From NCBI GenBank assembly GCA_023667365.1, contig JAMPAG010000001.1:308519-362597 (forward strand): a stretch of 54,079 nucleotides of DNA, read 5' to 3'. The stretch's first letter is position 1; each line of letters opens with the position of its first letter. Below the pieces are notes generated by a model. The model was not told the DNA's origin. It saw nothing but the letters and a program-made list of their open reading frames with translations, and did no database searches. A program made the translations under genes and the position numbers. Below, in pieces: positions 38,754 through 48,851 of the stretch. The stretch comes from a bacterium (GTDB taxonomy: Bacteria; Bacillota; Clostridia; Lachnospirales; Lachnospiraceae).

Positions 38754-40516
38754 TACATACGTTCCGGCGCCGCAAACCCCAGCAGGTCGATGCAGGTCTC
38801 CAAAATATCCTTTGTCAGCAGGATCAGCGCAATCCAGCCTGCCTGTGTCTCCTCATCCGGCTCCGCAAGAATCTTTGTCTCATGGTAGAAGCGGTTGAAC
38901 TCGTTGGACAAATCGTAAATATAAGCGCACACCCGATGCGGTGCAAGCTCCTCCGCCGCCCCCGCGGCCATTGCCGGAAAACCGGCAGCCGCCAGCATCA
39001 GCGCCTTCTCGGACGCGCTTTTCGCCACGCTAAACGCCGCTCCGTCCGGCTTTCTTCCGCTTTCCGCATATTTTGCCAGAATGGATTTGATCCGCACAAT
39101 CGTATAGAGAATATACGGTCCGGTATCTCCCTCGAAAGAAGTAAAGCGGTCCACATCAAAAATATAATCTTTCGCCGCCTGATTCGAGAGATCTCCGTAC
39201 TTGATCGCCGAAAGTCCGACAATATCCGCCGTGGCGCGCGCTTCCTCCTCAGACTCCGCATGTCCTTCCATGATCTTCTTAAACATTTCCTCTTTGATCT
39301 CTCGGATCAGGGATTCCAGACGCATGACGCCGCCCTCGCGGGTCTTAAACGGTTTTCCGTCCTTGCCGTTCACCGTCCCAAACCCGATATGCACAAGCTC
39401 TGTCTCCGGCTTTACGAGTCCCGTCTTCCTCGCGCAGCGGAATACCTGTTCAAAATAGAGATCCTGCCGCTTGTCCGTCAGATAAATGATCGTATCCGGC
39501 TCATACTGTTCCATGCGGTCCCTGATCGTCGCAAGATCGGTCGTATTGTAGAGCGCCGCCCCATCCGATTTTAAGATCATGCACGGCGGAATCTCTTTCG
39601 TGTCGCTCTCCTCTTTCACGTCCACGACAAGCGCGCCGTCGCTCAGATACGCATAGCCGCCCCGCTTCATTTCCTCCACCATTGCAGGAATCAGATCCTG
39701 TACGTCAGATTCTCCCTTCCAGAGATCAAACGATACATCAAGCTCATCATAATTTTTTTTCAGATCGGCGATCGACACCGCCATAATATGCTGCCACAGG
39801 GCGCGATACCCGCGCACGCCGCTTTGCAGCTTATGGGTCGCCTCCATCGCCTTCTCCTTATAGTCCGCGTCCTCTTTGGACTTCGCGCTCGCCGTCGGAT
39901 AAATCTCCTCCAGCTCCGAGATCGTAAACGGCGCATCCGCCGGATAGTCCCCCGTATACTGCGCGTCAAAATAAGGAAGCTCCGGTCTGCGCAGGGATAA
40001 TTCATGAATAATGAGTCCCATCTGCAAGCCCCAGTCCCCCATATGAATATCGCCAATCACTTCATGTCCCGCATAACGGCAGATGCGCTTGATGCTCTCG
40101 CCGATGACCGCCGAGCGCAGATGACCGACATGCAGCGGCTTTGCCACATTCGGTCCGCCGTAATCAATGATAATCTTTTTCGTTCCCGCCGGCGTATACC
40201 CGAATTTCGGCGCCGTGCGCATTTCCTCTATATACTTTTTTATATAGGCGTCGGAAAGCTTCAGATTCAGGAAACCGGGCGCCACGGCACAGACCTCCGA
40301 AAACACGGACTGTCCGGCAAGTTTTTCCGCAATCTCTCCCGCGATCGCCATCGGCGCCTTATGGTACTGCTTCGCGCCCGCCATCGCACCGTTACATTGA
40401 TATTCGCACAAATCGGGGCGGTTAGACACCGTCACGCGCCCAAGCGCCGCCTCATATCCCGCCGCCTCAAATGCCTTTCCCATTTCCTCCGATAGCAAAT
40501 CCAGTAATTGTTTCAT
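38753..40516 (-). CDS. argS: Arginine--tRNA ligase
   Basis: A 587-residue class I synthetase. The N-terminal Add1 domain is followed by the HIGH-type motif HVGHLRSAVIGES and the ArgRS-specific GGPNVAKPLH; the KMSKS loop is replaced by FKTREGGVMRLE, as in many ArgRS enzymes. The C-terminal anticodon domain has YDLSNEFNRFYHETKIL. Charges tRNA-Arg. The frame extends upstream, but MKQLLDLLSEEM is the normal start. Confidence 0.97.
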   Translation of the reverse strand: MKQLLDLLSEEMGKAFEAAGYEAALGRVTVSNRPDLCEYQCNGAMAGAKQYHKAPMAIAGEIAEKLAGQSVFSEVCAVAPGFLNLKLSDAYIKKYIEEMRTAPKFGYTPAGTKKIIIDYGGPNVAKPLHVGHLRSAVIGESIKRICRYAGHEVIGDIHMGDWGLQMGLIIHELSLRRPELPYFDAQYTGDYPADAPFTISELEEIYPTASAKSKEDADYKEKAMEATHKLQSGVRGYRALWQHIMAVSIADLKKNYDELDVSFDLWKGESDVQDLIPAMVEEMKRGGYAYLSDGALVVDVKEESDTKEIPPCMILKSDGAALYNTTDLATIRDRMEQYEPDTIIYLTDKRQDLYFEQVFRCARKTGLVKPETELVHIGFGTVNGKDGKPFKTREGGVMRLESLIREIKEEMFKKIMEGHAESEEEARATADIVGLSAIKYGDLSNQAAKDYIFDVDRFTSFEGDTGPYILYTIVRIKSILAKYAESGRKPDGAAFSVAKSASEKALMLAAAGFPAMAAGAAEELAPHRVCAYIYDLSNEFNRFYHETKILAEPDEETQAGWIALILLTKDILETCIDLLGFAAPERM

Positions 40517-40520
40517 TTCT

Positions 40521-41225
40521 CTATTTATGCTCCTTCCTAAACCTGCAAAACGGCATTTCCATACCGTCCCTTTTTTGCCGTTCCCGCTCCGCTTTCGAAT
40601 ACACACAGCCGCAGTAGTCCTGCCGGTACAGCCCAAACCGTGCCGACAGCTCGACGGAACGCTTATAGCCGTCCTTTTTTTTGAAATCGGAAAACAGATA
40701 GGGCACCCCGTATTCCTCCGCCAGCTTTCCGCCGATCTCATTGAGCGCCGCCGCGCTTTTTAGCGGGCTGATGGAAAGCGTCGTTGTAAAAAAATCATAT
40801 CCGCCCCGCGCCGCCGTCTCCGCCGTCTCCCGCAGCCGCAGTTCATAGCAGCGCAGACAGCGTTCGCCGCCCTCGCGGCACTGCTCATAACCTTCCGCCA
40901 TCTGAAAAAAATCCTGCGGACAGTACCGCCCTTCCAGGATTTCTATCTTCTGCGCCTGTTTCGTCGAATGCATCCCCGTAAAGCATCCGCGCTCCACCTG
41001 CTCGTTATACGCCGCAATCAGGCGTTTTTCCTCCGCCGCGCGCTTCTCATATTCCGCCTGCTCCGTGATATTCGGATTAAAAAAGAATACCGTGATCCGA
41101 AAATACTCCCGTAGATATTCCATACAATAGCTGCTGCACGGCGCGCAGCAGCTATGTAAAAGCAGGGAACGCTCCCCCGCCGGTATGGTCTGGAGCAGCC
41201 GGTCAAGCTCTCTTTGAAAATTCAT
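40521..41225 (-). CDS. queH: Epoxyqueuosine reductase QueH
   Basis: A 234-residue QueH (DUF208 type) with CCAPCSS near residue 26, HSTKQAQKIEILEGRYCPQDFF, ERCLRCYELRL and DYCGCVYS. These Cys pairs bind the Fe-S cluster and catalytic site. It reduces epoxyqueuosine to queuosine in tRNA, the non-orthologous alternative to QueG. It lies 4 nt upstream of argS and 4 nt after the GGDEF-EAL gene. Confidence 0.95.
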   Translation of the reverse strand: MNFQRELDRLLQTIPAGERSLLLHSCCAPCSSYCMEYLREYFRITVFFFNPNITEQAEYEKRAAEEKRLIAAYNEQVERGCFTGMHSTKQAQKIEILEGRYCPQDFFQMAEGYEQCREGGERCLRCYELRLRETAETAARGGYDFFTTTLSISPLKSAAALNEIGGKLAEEYGVPYLFSDFKKKDGYKRSVELSARFGLYRQDYCGCVYSKAERERQKRDGMEMPFCRFRKEHK

Positions 41226-41229
41226 CCGC

Positions 41230-43506
41230 TTATGATGCTCCTTTTACAACCTGACAATAGCTCTGAATATACTTCTCCGCCGGTACGGGCTTCGCGTAGT
41301 AGTAACCCTGCACGCGCCTGCATCCGATGCTGCGGAGCAGTTCTACCTGCTTCTCGTTTTCCACGCCCTCGCAGATGACTTCCATGCCGAGTCCGTCCGC
41401 CATTTCTATGATCTTGTGCAAGATCAGCGTGCTCGAATCGGACGTGACCGCCTCGCTGAAAAATTCCCGGTCGATCTTTAAGACGTCAAACGGCATATCC
41501 TTTAAGGTATTCAGCGAAGAATAACCGGAACCGAAATCGTCCATGGACAGCTTGATGCCTTCTCTCTTCATGGCGTTTAATACAGAAATCATCCGGTCGC
41601 GGTCGTCAAACAGCGCCGTCTCCGTCACTTCCAGCTCTATATATTCCTTGGGAATCTTGCAGCTGTCCAAAAGCGTTTTTACACGGTCAATATATTCCGG
41701 GCTGTGGAGCAGCACCCTCGACTGATTGACGGATACCGGATAAATCACGCCGCCGGCATCCAAAACGGAACGCATTGTTTTGCAGACGTTCTCCAGCATA
41801 TAAAAATCCAGTTTCCCGATAAATCCGTTTTTCTCAAACACCGGAATAAACTCGTCTGGAAATACCATGTTGCCCTCCGGACGGATCCAGCGCACAAGCG
41901 CCTCCGCTCCGGCGACATGGTCGTTGACAATATCCCATTTTGCCTGGAGATATACCTGAAACTCGCCGTTGTCGAGCGCCTGCTGCATCTCGGATTCGAT
42001 CTTGTTGACCTTACTCATGTTGCGCATGATGGCGTCCGTGTAGTAAGCGACGCTCTCCACTTCGTTTCCGTTTAAGGAACGCCTCGCCGCGTTGGCGCGG
42101 TCGATCATGACATCGACGTCCCGGTCCTGCTTGCGGAGCTGATAAATACCGTATTTCATGCGGATCGGATAGGTGATGCCGTTCGCCACCGCATAGTCGT
42201 TGACCTGCCTGATATATTCTTCCCGCCGCTCGTTCACATCATTGTCGTTGACCGTCAGCGTCACAAACTGGTCGGAATCCATGCGCACGCATAATTCTTT
42301 TTTGGTGGAATATACCTTCTGATAAATATCCACGCACGCCTTTAAGATGTCATCGGCGCGCAGATGTCCGTACGCCTCGTTCAAGTAGCGGAAATTAGAA
42401 ATGTCAAAACGCTGGACGATATAAGGCGTCTCTGTATGGTTCTGAATGATATTTGCCGCTTCCCTGCGGAAATAATTGATATTTTTTCCTTTGGTCACTT
42501 CGTCCGCGTAGGCAATGGCTTCCATCCTCTGCGTCACGCCGCGGACATAACGCCATATGAGAAACGTACCTGCCGCGCTCAACAGAAAAAGAATAAAGAA
42601 CATCAAAATCGTCTTGCGCAAAAAACGGAAAATAAAACTATTCTGCACATTCATATCCGTCACGGCGGCAATGGAATAGCCCTCCATCACGCTGAGGCGT
42701 TTGATCAGAATCAGGCATGTATGGGATCTCTCCGTCTCCACCTCAAGCGACTGCACCGCCTCCGTCTTTTCCGCATGGCGCATCTGCTGGATGCGGCTCT
42801 TGGAATTTCTGCTGCCCTCGGTCAGATCGTACATCTGCATATAAAAATTATTCGAAGCCACCTGCGCAATGTCCAGCGTATCATGCCCGCAGTAAGAGAC
42901 AATCTTGCCCTCGTCTTCCATCAGCCAGCAGGCGCTCTGCGCGTGCAGTTCCTCAAACATGCTGCCGCCCGCCATGCGGCTGCAGTCATACACTGCCGCA
43001 AGCGTTCCCTCCTGCCCGTTTTCCTTCGTGATGTGCAGGGGAAATAAAAGAAGCAGATCTCCCTCTTCCCACACATTTTCCAGGCTATGTACTTTTCCGG
43101 ATTCCGCCTCCTGTATCTCATCCGCCCGCTGTAAAAGCGCATGCGGTCCCTCTTCGGTACCGTCCGTATACATCCTGCCGCCCGTGAAATACACAACCGT
43201 CTCAAACTCGCCCGTCCGCCGCGCAACATCCAGAATCGTCCGGTATACGACAATATTGTCTTCGGAGACTGTTTCCAGATTGCGCCCGGTTTCCACGAGC
43301 AGACGTTCCAGATCCGCGATTTTTTCATCCACAAGCGCGCTTGTGCGTTCCAGTATCGCCGGCTGTTTTTGTTCTACGTTTTTCGCGTAAGACCGGTAAG
43401 TCGTAACTAAAAAGACGATGCTGACAACCGCACACAGGGCGTATGCCGCCGCTGAACGCAGCATGATGTGATACAAGTCAGTGTTTGCAATTTTTAATGA
43501 TCTCAT
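41230..43506 (-). CDS. Membrane GGDEF-EAL protein (probable cyclic-di-GMP phosphodiesterase)
   Basis: A 758-residue protein. Two membrane helices (about residues 14-37 and 288-312) enclose an extracytoplasmic sensor region of dCache-like size. The GGDEF domain is degenerate: RMDSDQF replaces RGGDEF. The EAL domain is intact: EALVRWI, VNQS, ELEVTETA, DDFGSGYSS, KIDREF, EGVE and QGYYYAKP. It should cleave cyclic-di-GMP, with the degenerate GGDEF as a regulatory module. Third cyclic-di-GMP gene in this stretch. Confidence 0.93.
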   Translation of the reverse strand: MRSLKIANTDLYHIMLRSAAAYALCAVVSIVFLVTTYRSYAKNVEQKQPAILERTSALVDEKIADLERLLVETGRNLETVSEDNIVVYRTILDVARRTGEFETVVYFTGGRMYTDGTEEGPHALLQRADEIQEAESGKVHSLENVWEEGDLLLLFPLHITKENGQEGTLAAVYDCSRMAGGSMFEELHAQSACWLMEDEGKIVSYCGHDTLDIAQVASNNFYMQMYDLTEGSRNSKSRIQQMRHAEKTEAVQSLEVETERSHTCLILIKRLSVMEGYSIAAVTDMNVQNSFIFRFLRKTILMFFILFLLSAAGTFLIWRYVRGVTQRMEAIAYADEVTKGKNINYFRREAANIIQNHTETPYIVQRFDISNFRYLNEAYGHLRADDILKACVDIYQKVYSTKKELCVRMDSDQFVTLTVNDNDVNERREEYIRQVNDYAVANGITYPIRMKYGIYQLRKQDRDVDVMIDRANAARRSLNGNEVESVAYYTDAIMRNMSKVNKIESEMQQALDNGEFQVYLQAKWDIVNDHVAGAEALVRWIRPEGNMVFPDEFIPVFEKNGFIGKLDFYMLENVCKTMRSVLDAGGVIYPVSVNQSRVLLHSPEYIDRVKTLLDSCKIPKEYIELEVTETALFDDRDRMISVLNAMKREGIKLSMDDFGSGYSSLNTLKDMPFDVLKIDREFFSEAVTSDSSTLILHKIIEMADGLGMEVICEGVENEKQVELLRSIGCRRVQGYYYAKPVPAEKYIQSYCQVVKGAS

Positions 43507-43536
43507 CCGTTATTTTGTTTTCTCCCTGTTCCCTTG

Positions 43537-46500
43537 TCATGCTCTTTTTGCGATCCCTGCAATGTCAATGAGCGTCATTTCCGTTTCCCCGGCATTTTCC
43601 AGACTCGTCACGAGCGCACGCGCCGTATCGAGCGAGGTCAAGCAGTTGACGCCCGTTTCGATCGCCGTTCTGCGGATCAGAAAGCCGTCCCTTGACTTGT
43701 CCCTGCCCTGCGTCGGCGTGTCGATCACCAGATCGATCCGGTGCCCCAGAATCAGATCCATAACCGTCGGCGACTCCTGCTGGATCTTATTGACCCTGCG
43801 CGCCTTCACACCCGCGTCGTTTAATACCTGCGCCGTGCTTCTTGTCGCGTAGATCGTATAGCCCAGCTTTTCAAAACGCCGTCCGATCTCGACTGCTTCT
43901 CCCTTGTCCGCATCCTTGACCGTCATGATCATCTGCTTGTACTTCGGCAGATCAATGCCTGCACCGAGAAACGCCTTATACAGCGCTTCGCGGAACGTAC
44001 GCCCGATGCCTAAGCATTCGCCCGTCGATTTCATTTCCGGTCCTAAGCTGATCTCCGCTCCCCTTATTTTTTCAAAAGAGAACACGGGCATCTTGATGGC
44101 GACATAATCCGCCTCAGGCTGCAGACCCGGCTCGTAACCGAGTCCCCGGATCGTATTGCCGATGATCACCTTCGTCGCCAGCTCCACGATCGGGATGCCC
44201 GTCACCTTACTGATATAGGGCACGGTACGACTGGAACGCGGATTGACTTCTATGACATACACCTCGTCGCCCACCGCAATAAACTGGATGTTAATCAGAC
44301 CTCTGACATGCAGCGCCTTTGCCAGTCTGCGGGAGTACTCGGCGATGGTCTCCTTTACCTTTTCACTGACCGTATGGGCGGGATACACGGAAATACTGTC
44401 GCCCGAATGGACGCCCGTGCGCTCAATATGTTCCATGATGCCCGGAATCAGAATGTCCTCCCCGTCGCAGACGGCGTCCACCTCCAATTCCTTTCCCATC
44501 AGATATTTATCTACCAGGATCGGGTGATCCTGCTCATAGCGGTTGATGACCGCCATAAACTCCTCGATCTCCGCGTCGGAAAGCGCGATCTGCATTCCCT
44601 GTCCGCCCAGCACGTACGACGGTCTGACAAGCACCGGATAACCGAGCCGGTTCGCGACCTCTTTCGCCTGCTCCGCCGTATAGACCGTGCCGCCCGCCGC
44701 GCGCGGAATCTCCGTCTCCTGCAAAATGCGGTCAAACAGCTCCCTGTCCTCCGCCGCATCGACATCCTCCGCCTTCGTGCCAAGGATCGGAACGCCCATC
44801 TTCATCAGGCTTTCCGTCAGTTTGATCGCCGTCTGTCCGCCGAACTGGACGACCGCGCCGTCCGGCTTCTCGATATTGACGATATTTTCCACATCCTCCG
44901 GCGTCAGCGGCTCAAAGTACAGTTTGTCCGCGATGTCAAAATCCGTGCTGACCGTCTCCGGATTGTTGTTCACGATAATGGTCTCATAGCCTTCCTTCGC
45001 AAACGCCCATGTCGCATGGACGGAGCAATAGTCGAACTCGATGCCCTGCCCGATCCGAATCGGTCCCGATCCGAGCACGAGCACTTTTTTGTCCGGCTTT
45101 GTAAAGACCGCCTCATTTTCTCCGCCATACACGGAATAATAGTAGGGCGTCGCCGCCTCAAACTCTGCGGCGCAGGTATCCACCATCTTATACGCCGCGA
45201 CGATGCCGTTCTCATAACGCATCCGCTTGATCTCTTCCTGCGTCTTTCCCGTCAGCGCGGCGATCACATTGTCGGGGAACTCCATGCGTTTTGCCTCTTT
45301 TAAGAGCGGCAGTGTGAGCTCTTCCCCGGTCAGCCGCTGTTCCATTGCGACAAGCGACGCCAATTTGTCGATAAACCAAATATCCACCATCGTAATATCG
45401 TGGATCGTCTCATAGGCAATTCCCTTGCGCAGCGCCTCCGCAATCACAAAGATACGCTGATCATCCACGATCTTTAACCGCTCCAAAAGCTCTTCTTTGG
45501 ACAGTTCCGTAAAATCATAACTGCGCAGGCTGTCCACATGCTGCTCTAACGAACGCAGCGCCTTCATGAGCGCGCCCTCAAAGTTCGTGCAGATGCTCAT
45601 GACTTCGCCCGTCGCCTTCATCTGGGTGGTCAGTGTTCTTTTTGCCGTGATAAACTTATCAAACGGCAGGCGCGGCAGCTTGACGACGCAGTAATCGAGC
45701 GTCGGTTCAAAGCTCGCGCAGGTCTTGCCCGTGATCGCGTTTTTGATCTCGTCCAGCGTATAGCCTAACGCGATCTTCGCGGCAACCTTCGCGATCGGAT
45801 AGCCCGTCGCTTTTGACGCCAGCGCCGAGGAACGGCTCACGCGGGGGTTGACTTCGATGACACAATATTCAAAACTGGTCGGATGCAGTGCGAACTGCAC
45901 GTTACATCCGCCCGTGATCTCTAATTCGCTGATAATATTTAACGCGGACGTGCGCAGCATCTGATATTCTTTGTCCGAAAGCGTCTGCGACGGCGCGACG
46001 ACAATGCTGTCTCCCGTATGTACGCCGACCGGATCCACATTTTCCATGTTGCAGACGGTGATGACGTTGCCCGCGCCGTCCCGCATCACTTCATATTCAA
46101 TCTCCTTCCAGCCCGCGATGCAGCGCTCGACAAGCACCTGCCCGACGCGGGAAAGCCGAAGCCCGTTTTCTAAGATTTCCTCCAGCTCCGCCTGATTATG
46201 CGCGATGCCGCCGCCCGAACCGCCGAGCGTGTAGGCGGGACGAAGTACCACGGGATACCCGATCTTCTTTGCAAATACGACGCCGTCCTCAATGCTCTCA
46301 ACCACGAGGGACGCCGCGACCGGCTCGCCGAGTTTTTCCATCGTATTCTTAAATTCCAGACGATCCTCCGCTTTCCGGATCGTCATGGCCGTCGTGCCGA
46401 TCAGTTTTACGCCGTGCCCGGCAAGAAATCCCGACTCTGCAAGCTCCATGCCGAGATTCAAGCCCGCCTGCCCGCCGAGCGTCGGCAGCACGCTGTCCGG

Positions 46501-46746
46501 CTTTTCTTTTAAGATGATCTGTTCCAGTACGCGCACGTTTAACGGCTCGATATAGACTTTATCCGCAATATCCCCGTCCGTCATGATCGTTGCGGGGTTG
46601 GAATTGACCAAAACAACCTCGACGCCTTCTTCTTTTAACGAACGACATGCCTGTGTTCCCGCATAATCAAATTCCGCTGCCTGTCCGATCACGATCGGAC
46701 CGGAGCCGATCACCAGTACCTTTTTGATATTAGGATTCTTAGGCAT
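43537..46746 (-). CDS. carB: Carbamoyl-phosphate synthase large subunit
   Basis: A 1069-residue protein with the two homologous ATP-grasp halves, each carrying a GSGPIVIGQ or GSGPIRIGQ motif, and a C-terminal MGS-like allosteric domain (about residues 930-1060). Full length, motifs intact. It makes carbamoyl phosphate from bicarbonate, ATP and ammonia supplied by CarA, for both pyrimidines and arginine. Its ATG overlaps the carA stop by 8 nt (ATGCCTAA), indicating coupling. Confidence 0.98.
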   Translation of the reverse strand: MPKNPNIKKVLVIGSGPIVIGQAAEFDYAGTQACRSLKEEGVEVVLVNSNPATIMTDGDIADKVYIEPLNVRVLEQIILKEKPDSVLPTLGGQAGLNLGMELAESGFLAGHGVKLIGTTAMTIRKAEDRLEFKNTMEKLGEPVAASLVVESIEDGVVFAKKIGYPVVLRPAYTLGGSGGGIAHNQAELEEILENGLRLSRVGQVLVERCIAGWKEIEYEVMRDGAGNVITVCNMENVDPVGVHTGDSIVVAPSQTLSDKEYQMLRTSALNIISELEITGGCNVQFALHPTSFEYCVIEVNPRVSRSSALASKATGYPIAKVAAKIALGYTLDEIKNAITGKTCASFEPTLDYCVVKLPRLPFDKFITAKRTLTTQMKATGEVMSICTNFEGALMKALRSLEQHVDSLRSYDFTELSKEELLERLKIVDDQRIFVIAEALRKGIAYETIHDITMVDIWFIDKLASLVAMEQRLTGEELTLPLLKEAKRMEFPDNVIAALTGKTQEEIKRMRYENGIVAAYKMVDTCAAEFEAATPYYYSVYGGENEAVFTKPDKKVLVLGSGPIRIGQGIEFDYCSVHATWAFAKEGYETIIVNNNPETVSTDFDIADKLYFEPLTPEDVENIVNIEKPDGAVVQFGGQTAIKLTESLMKMGVPILGTKAEDVDAAEDRELFDRILQETEIPRAAGGTVYTAEQAKEVANRLGYPVLVRPSYVLGGQGMQIALSDAEIEEFMAVINRYEQDHPILVDKYLMGKELEVDAVCDGEDILIPGIMEHIERTGVHSGDSISVYPAHTVSEKVKETIAEYSRRLAKALHVRGLINIQFIAVGDEVYVIEVNPRSSRTVPYISKVTGIPIVELATKVIIGNTIRGLGYEPGLQPEADYVAIKMPVFSFEKIRGAEISLGPEMKSTGECLGIGRTFREALYKAFLGAGIDLPKYKQMIMTVKDADKGEAVEIGRRFEKLGYTIYATRSTAQVLNDAGVKARRVNKIQQESPTVMDLILGHRIDLVIDTPTQGRDKSRDGFLIRRTAIETGVNCLTSLDTARALVTSLENAGETEMTLIDIAGIAKRA

Positions 46747-47989
46747 TCTTATATTCCTCCATCATCTTGATAAATCGGTCGAACAGATACGCGGAATCCT
46801 GCGGCCCTGCGCATGCTTCGGGATGGTACTGCACCGTAAAAATGCGTTTTCCCGTATAGGATAAGCCTTCGTTGGTGCCATCGTTGACATTGACAAATGC
46901 CGGTACGGAGACCCGTGCATCCAGCTTGTCCATATCGACAACATAGCCGTGATTCTGGGAGGTGATATAGACTCTGCCTGTCGCTAAATCCTTGACGGGA
47001 TGGTTCCCGCCGCGGTGTCCGTATTTCATCTTGAAGGTATCCGCACCCGTGGCAAGCGCCATGAGCTGATGTCCAAGGCAGATGCCGAAGATCGGGAAAT
47101 CCGTCTCGTAGAGTCTGGCAAGTTCCGCGATCACGCCCGTGCATTCCTTGGGATCGCCGGGTCCGTTGCTCAACATGATGCCGTCGGGGGCAGACGCGAT
47201 GATCTCTTTCGCCGTTGTCCCCGCAGGATAGACCGTCACCTGACAGCCGCGCTGTGCAAGGGAGTGCGCGATGTTATCCTTTGCGCCAAAATCAAGCAGT
47301 GCAACGCGAAGTCCCGCGCCGTTTAATTCCCGCACAAGGGACGGACGTTTCTCCCGCGCCGCCGCCGGGACGCCGCCGTCAAAGGCGGCTGACGCATCCG
47401 TATATTTTCTTCTCCGGAGACGCGCATACTGCTCCGCGTCAAAATGGGAGGAGCCGGAGATCGGTCCGTTTTCGGAAAGCTCTTTTGTCCCCTCGATCAC
47501 ATAAGGCTCTTTGCAGGTTACCTTTTCGACTACCCTGCCTGTTTTATATTCTTTTAATCTGGGAAGAATGGATTCGATGCGGAACTGTTCGTTCGTGGTG
47601 ATCATTCCGTTCATCGTGCCTTTTTCACGGAGAAGTTTGACAAGTGCACGCGTGTCGATACCGGCAATACCCGGTACGCCGTACCGCTCAAGAAAGCTTT
47701 GAATGGTCTCATCGCTCCTGAAATTACTCGGAACTGCGGATAACTCCCTGACAATGAAACCGTCCGGCCACGGCTGTTTCGATTCCATGTCCTCGTGGCA
47801 GATGCCGTAGTTGCCAATCAGCGGATACGTCATACAGACCGCCTGTCCCGCATAGGAGGGATCGGTCAGCACCTCCAGATACCCCGCCATGGAAGTGTTA
47901 AACACAATCTCGCTGATCACTTCTTTGACAGCGCCGATGTGATACCCTTCGAATACGGTACCGTCTTCCAAAATCAAAAATGCCTTCAT
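46739..47989 (-). CDS. carA: Carbamoyl-phosphate synthase small subunit
   Basis: A 416-residue glutaminase subunit. The N-terminal domain starts MKAFLILEDGTVFEG; the class I amidotransferase part has GICLGHQLMALA (nucleophile Cys) and QYHPEAC (catalytic His). Most relatives are about 355-380 residues; the extra length is near residues 190-240, before VALLDFGAKDNI, and includes DASAAFDGGVPAAAREK, an Ala-rich linker. It releases ammonia from glutamine for CarB. Confidence 0.97.
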   Translation of the reverse strand: MKAFLILEDGTVFEGYHIGAVKEVISEIVFNTSMAGYLEVLTDPSYAGQAVCMTYPLIGNYGICHEDMESKQPWPDGFIVRELSAVPSNFRSDETIQSFLERYGVPGIAGIDTRALVKLLREKGTMNGMITTNEQFRIESILPRLKEYKTGRVVEKVTCKEPYVIEGTKELSENGPISGSSHFDAEQYARLRRRKYTDASAAFDGGVPAAAREKRPSLVRELNGAGLRVALLDFGAKDNIAHSLAQRGCQVTVYPAGTTAKEIIASAPDGIMLSNGPGDPKECTGVIAELARLYETDFPIFGICLGHQLMALATGADTFKMKYGHRGGNHPVKDLATGRVYITSQNHGYVVDMDKLDARVSVPAFVNVNDGTNEGLSYTGKRIFTVQYHPEACAGPQDSAYLFDRFIKMMEEYKNA

Positions 47990-48026
47990 TGTTGTGCCCG
48001 TTCCCTTTCAAATCCATAATCAGTTT

Positions 48027-48055
48027 ATTATAGCACAAGGCGCGTCCGGCTTCAA
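48027..48055 (-). promoter_or_regulatory. Sigma-A promoter of carA-carB
   Basis: TTGAAG (48050-48055), a 17-bp spacer and consensus TATAAT (48027-48032) on the minus strand, about 37 nt upstream of the carA ATG. The short leader leaves no room for a PyrR-type attenuator. Confidence 0.8.
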
Positions 48056-48185
48056 CAACCGTTCGCGCCCTGCTTCATGGTAAAATAGTACCAAACTATA
48101 TTGACCGTATCGTCATCACCGCATCCTGCCATCTTTATCGTAGAAGCCGAAAAAATGATGTACCTGCGCTCGTACAAGCAGCTCA

Positions 48186-48839
48186 TCATTTTGAACAATG
48201 TTCAATTATCTTGGGAAGTTCCCGGATCGAAGCGGCTGAAAGCCGCGGTTTTTCTACCTTCCCAAGCCCATACGTCACAAAGATCATCGGGATGTCCGCC
48301 TCTTTGCAGGCATCCGCATCGCCCTGCGTATCCCCGACATAGACAGGCTGCCTTAACCCATGCTTTGCAGCGATCCGGCGAAGCGTCTCGCTTTTCGGTG
48401 CAAGCGTATCGCCATAGCAGAGATGGTCGGTAATGTACGACGCAATGCCCGCTCCCTTCATGCACGCTTCGATATAGCCGCACTGACAATTGCTGACGAT
48501 AAACAGAGGAAACCGCTCCGACAACAGCGCCATTGTCTCCTTCACCCCGTCATATACTTTTCCCGGTTTCTCCTCCAACAGCTCGTTCTCATACTGAAAG
48601 CAGCGCTCCGCCATCTGCGCGCGCTCCTCACCGTGAAGTTCCGGAAACAGCGCGGCGGCGATGTCCTCCATCGTTTTCCCGAAAAGCCCGGTCAGAAACT
48701 CTTTCGGAAACACGCCTTTCTGCGGATAATACCGCTCCATGACCGCATTCCAAGCCTCCGCAACCGTATCGCGGGAATCCCATATCGTACCGTCCACATC
48801 AAAAATGATGCTGTCGGCTTTGATCGTCTGCTCTGACAT
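48186..48839 (-). CDS. HAD family hydrolase (phosphoglycolate phosphatase-like)
   Basis: A 217-residue HAD hydrolase: motif I IIFDVDGTIWDS, a helical cap, motif II FIVSNCQ, the motif III Lys in LAPKSETLRRI, and motif IV VGDTQGDADA. The substrate is unknown. AAAGGAG precedes ATG, and it begins 12 nt after purL. A 15-bp palindrome, TTGAACAATGTTCAA, lies in its last codons. Confidence 0.9.
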   Translation of the reverse strand: MSEQTIKADSIIFDVDGTIWDSRDTVAEAWNAVMERYYPQKGVFPKEFLTGLFGKTMEDIAAALFPELHGEERAQMAERCFQYENELLEEKPGKVYDGVKETMALLSERFPLFIVSNCQCGYIEACMKGAGIASYITDHLCYGDTLAPKSETLRRIAAKHGLRQPVYVGDTQGDADACKEADIPMIFVTYGLGKVEKPRLSAASIRELPKIIEHCSK

Positions 48840-48851
48840 AAGGATGCTCCT

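Noticed and set aside
47990..48055. PyrR-type or other attenuator before carA
   Set aside because: The mapped-looking promoter leaves a leader of about 30 nt with no hairpin and T run.
48191..48205. 15-bp palindrome TTGAACAATGTTCAA as an operator
   Set aside because: It lies inside the last codons of the HAD gene and more than 130 bp upstream of the carA promoter; chance is as likely.
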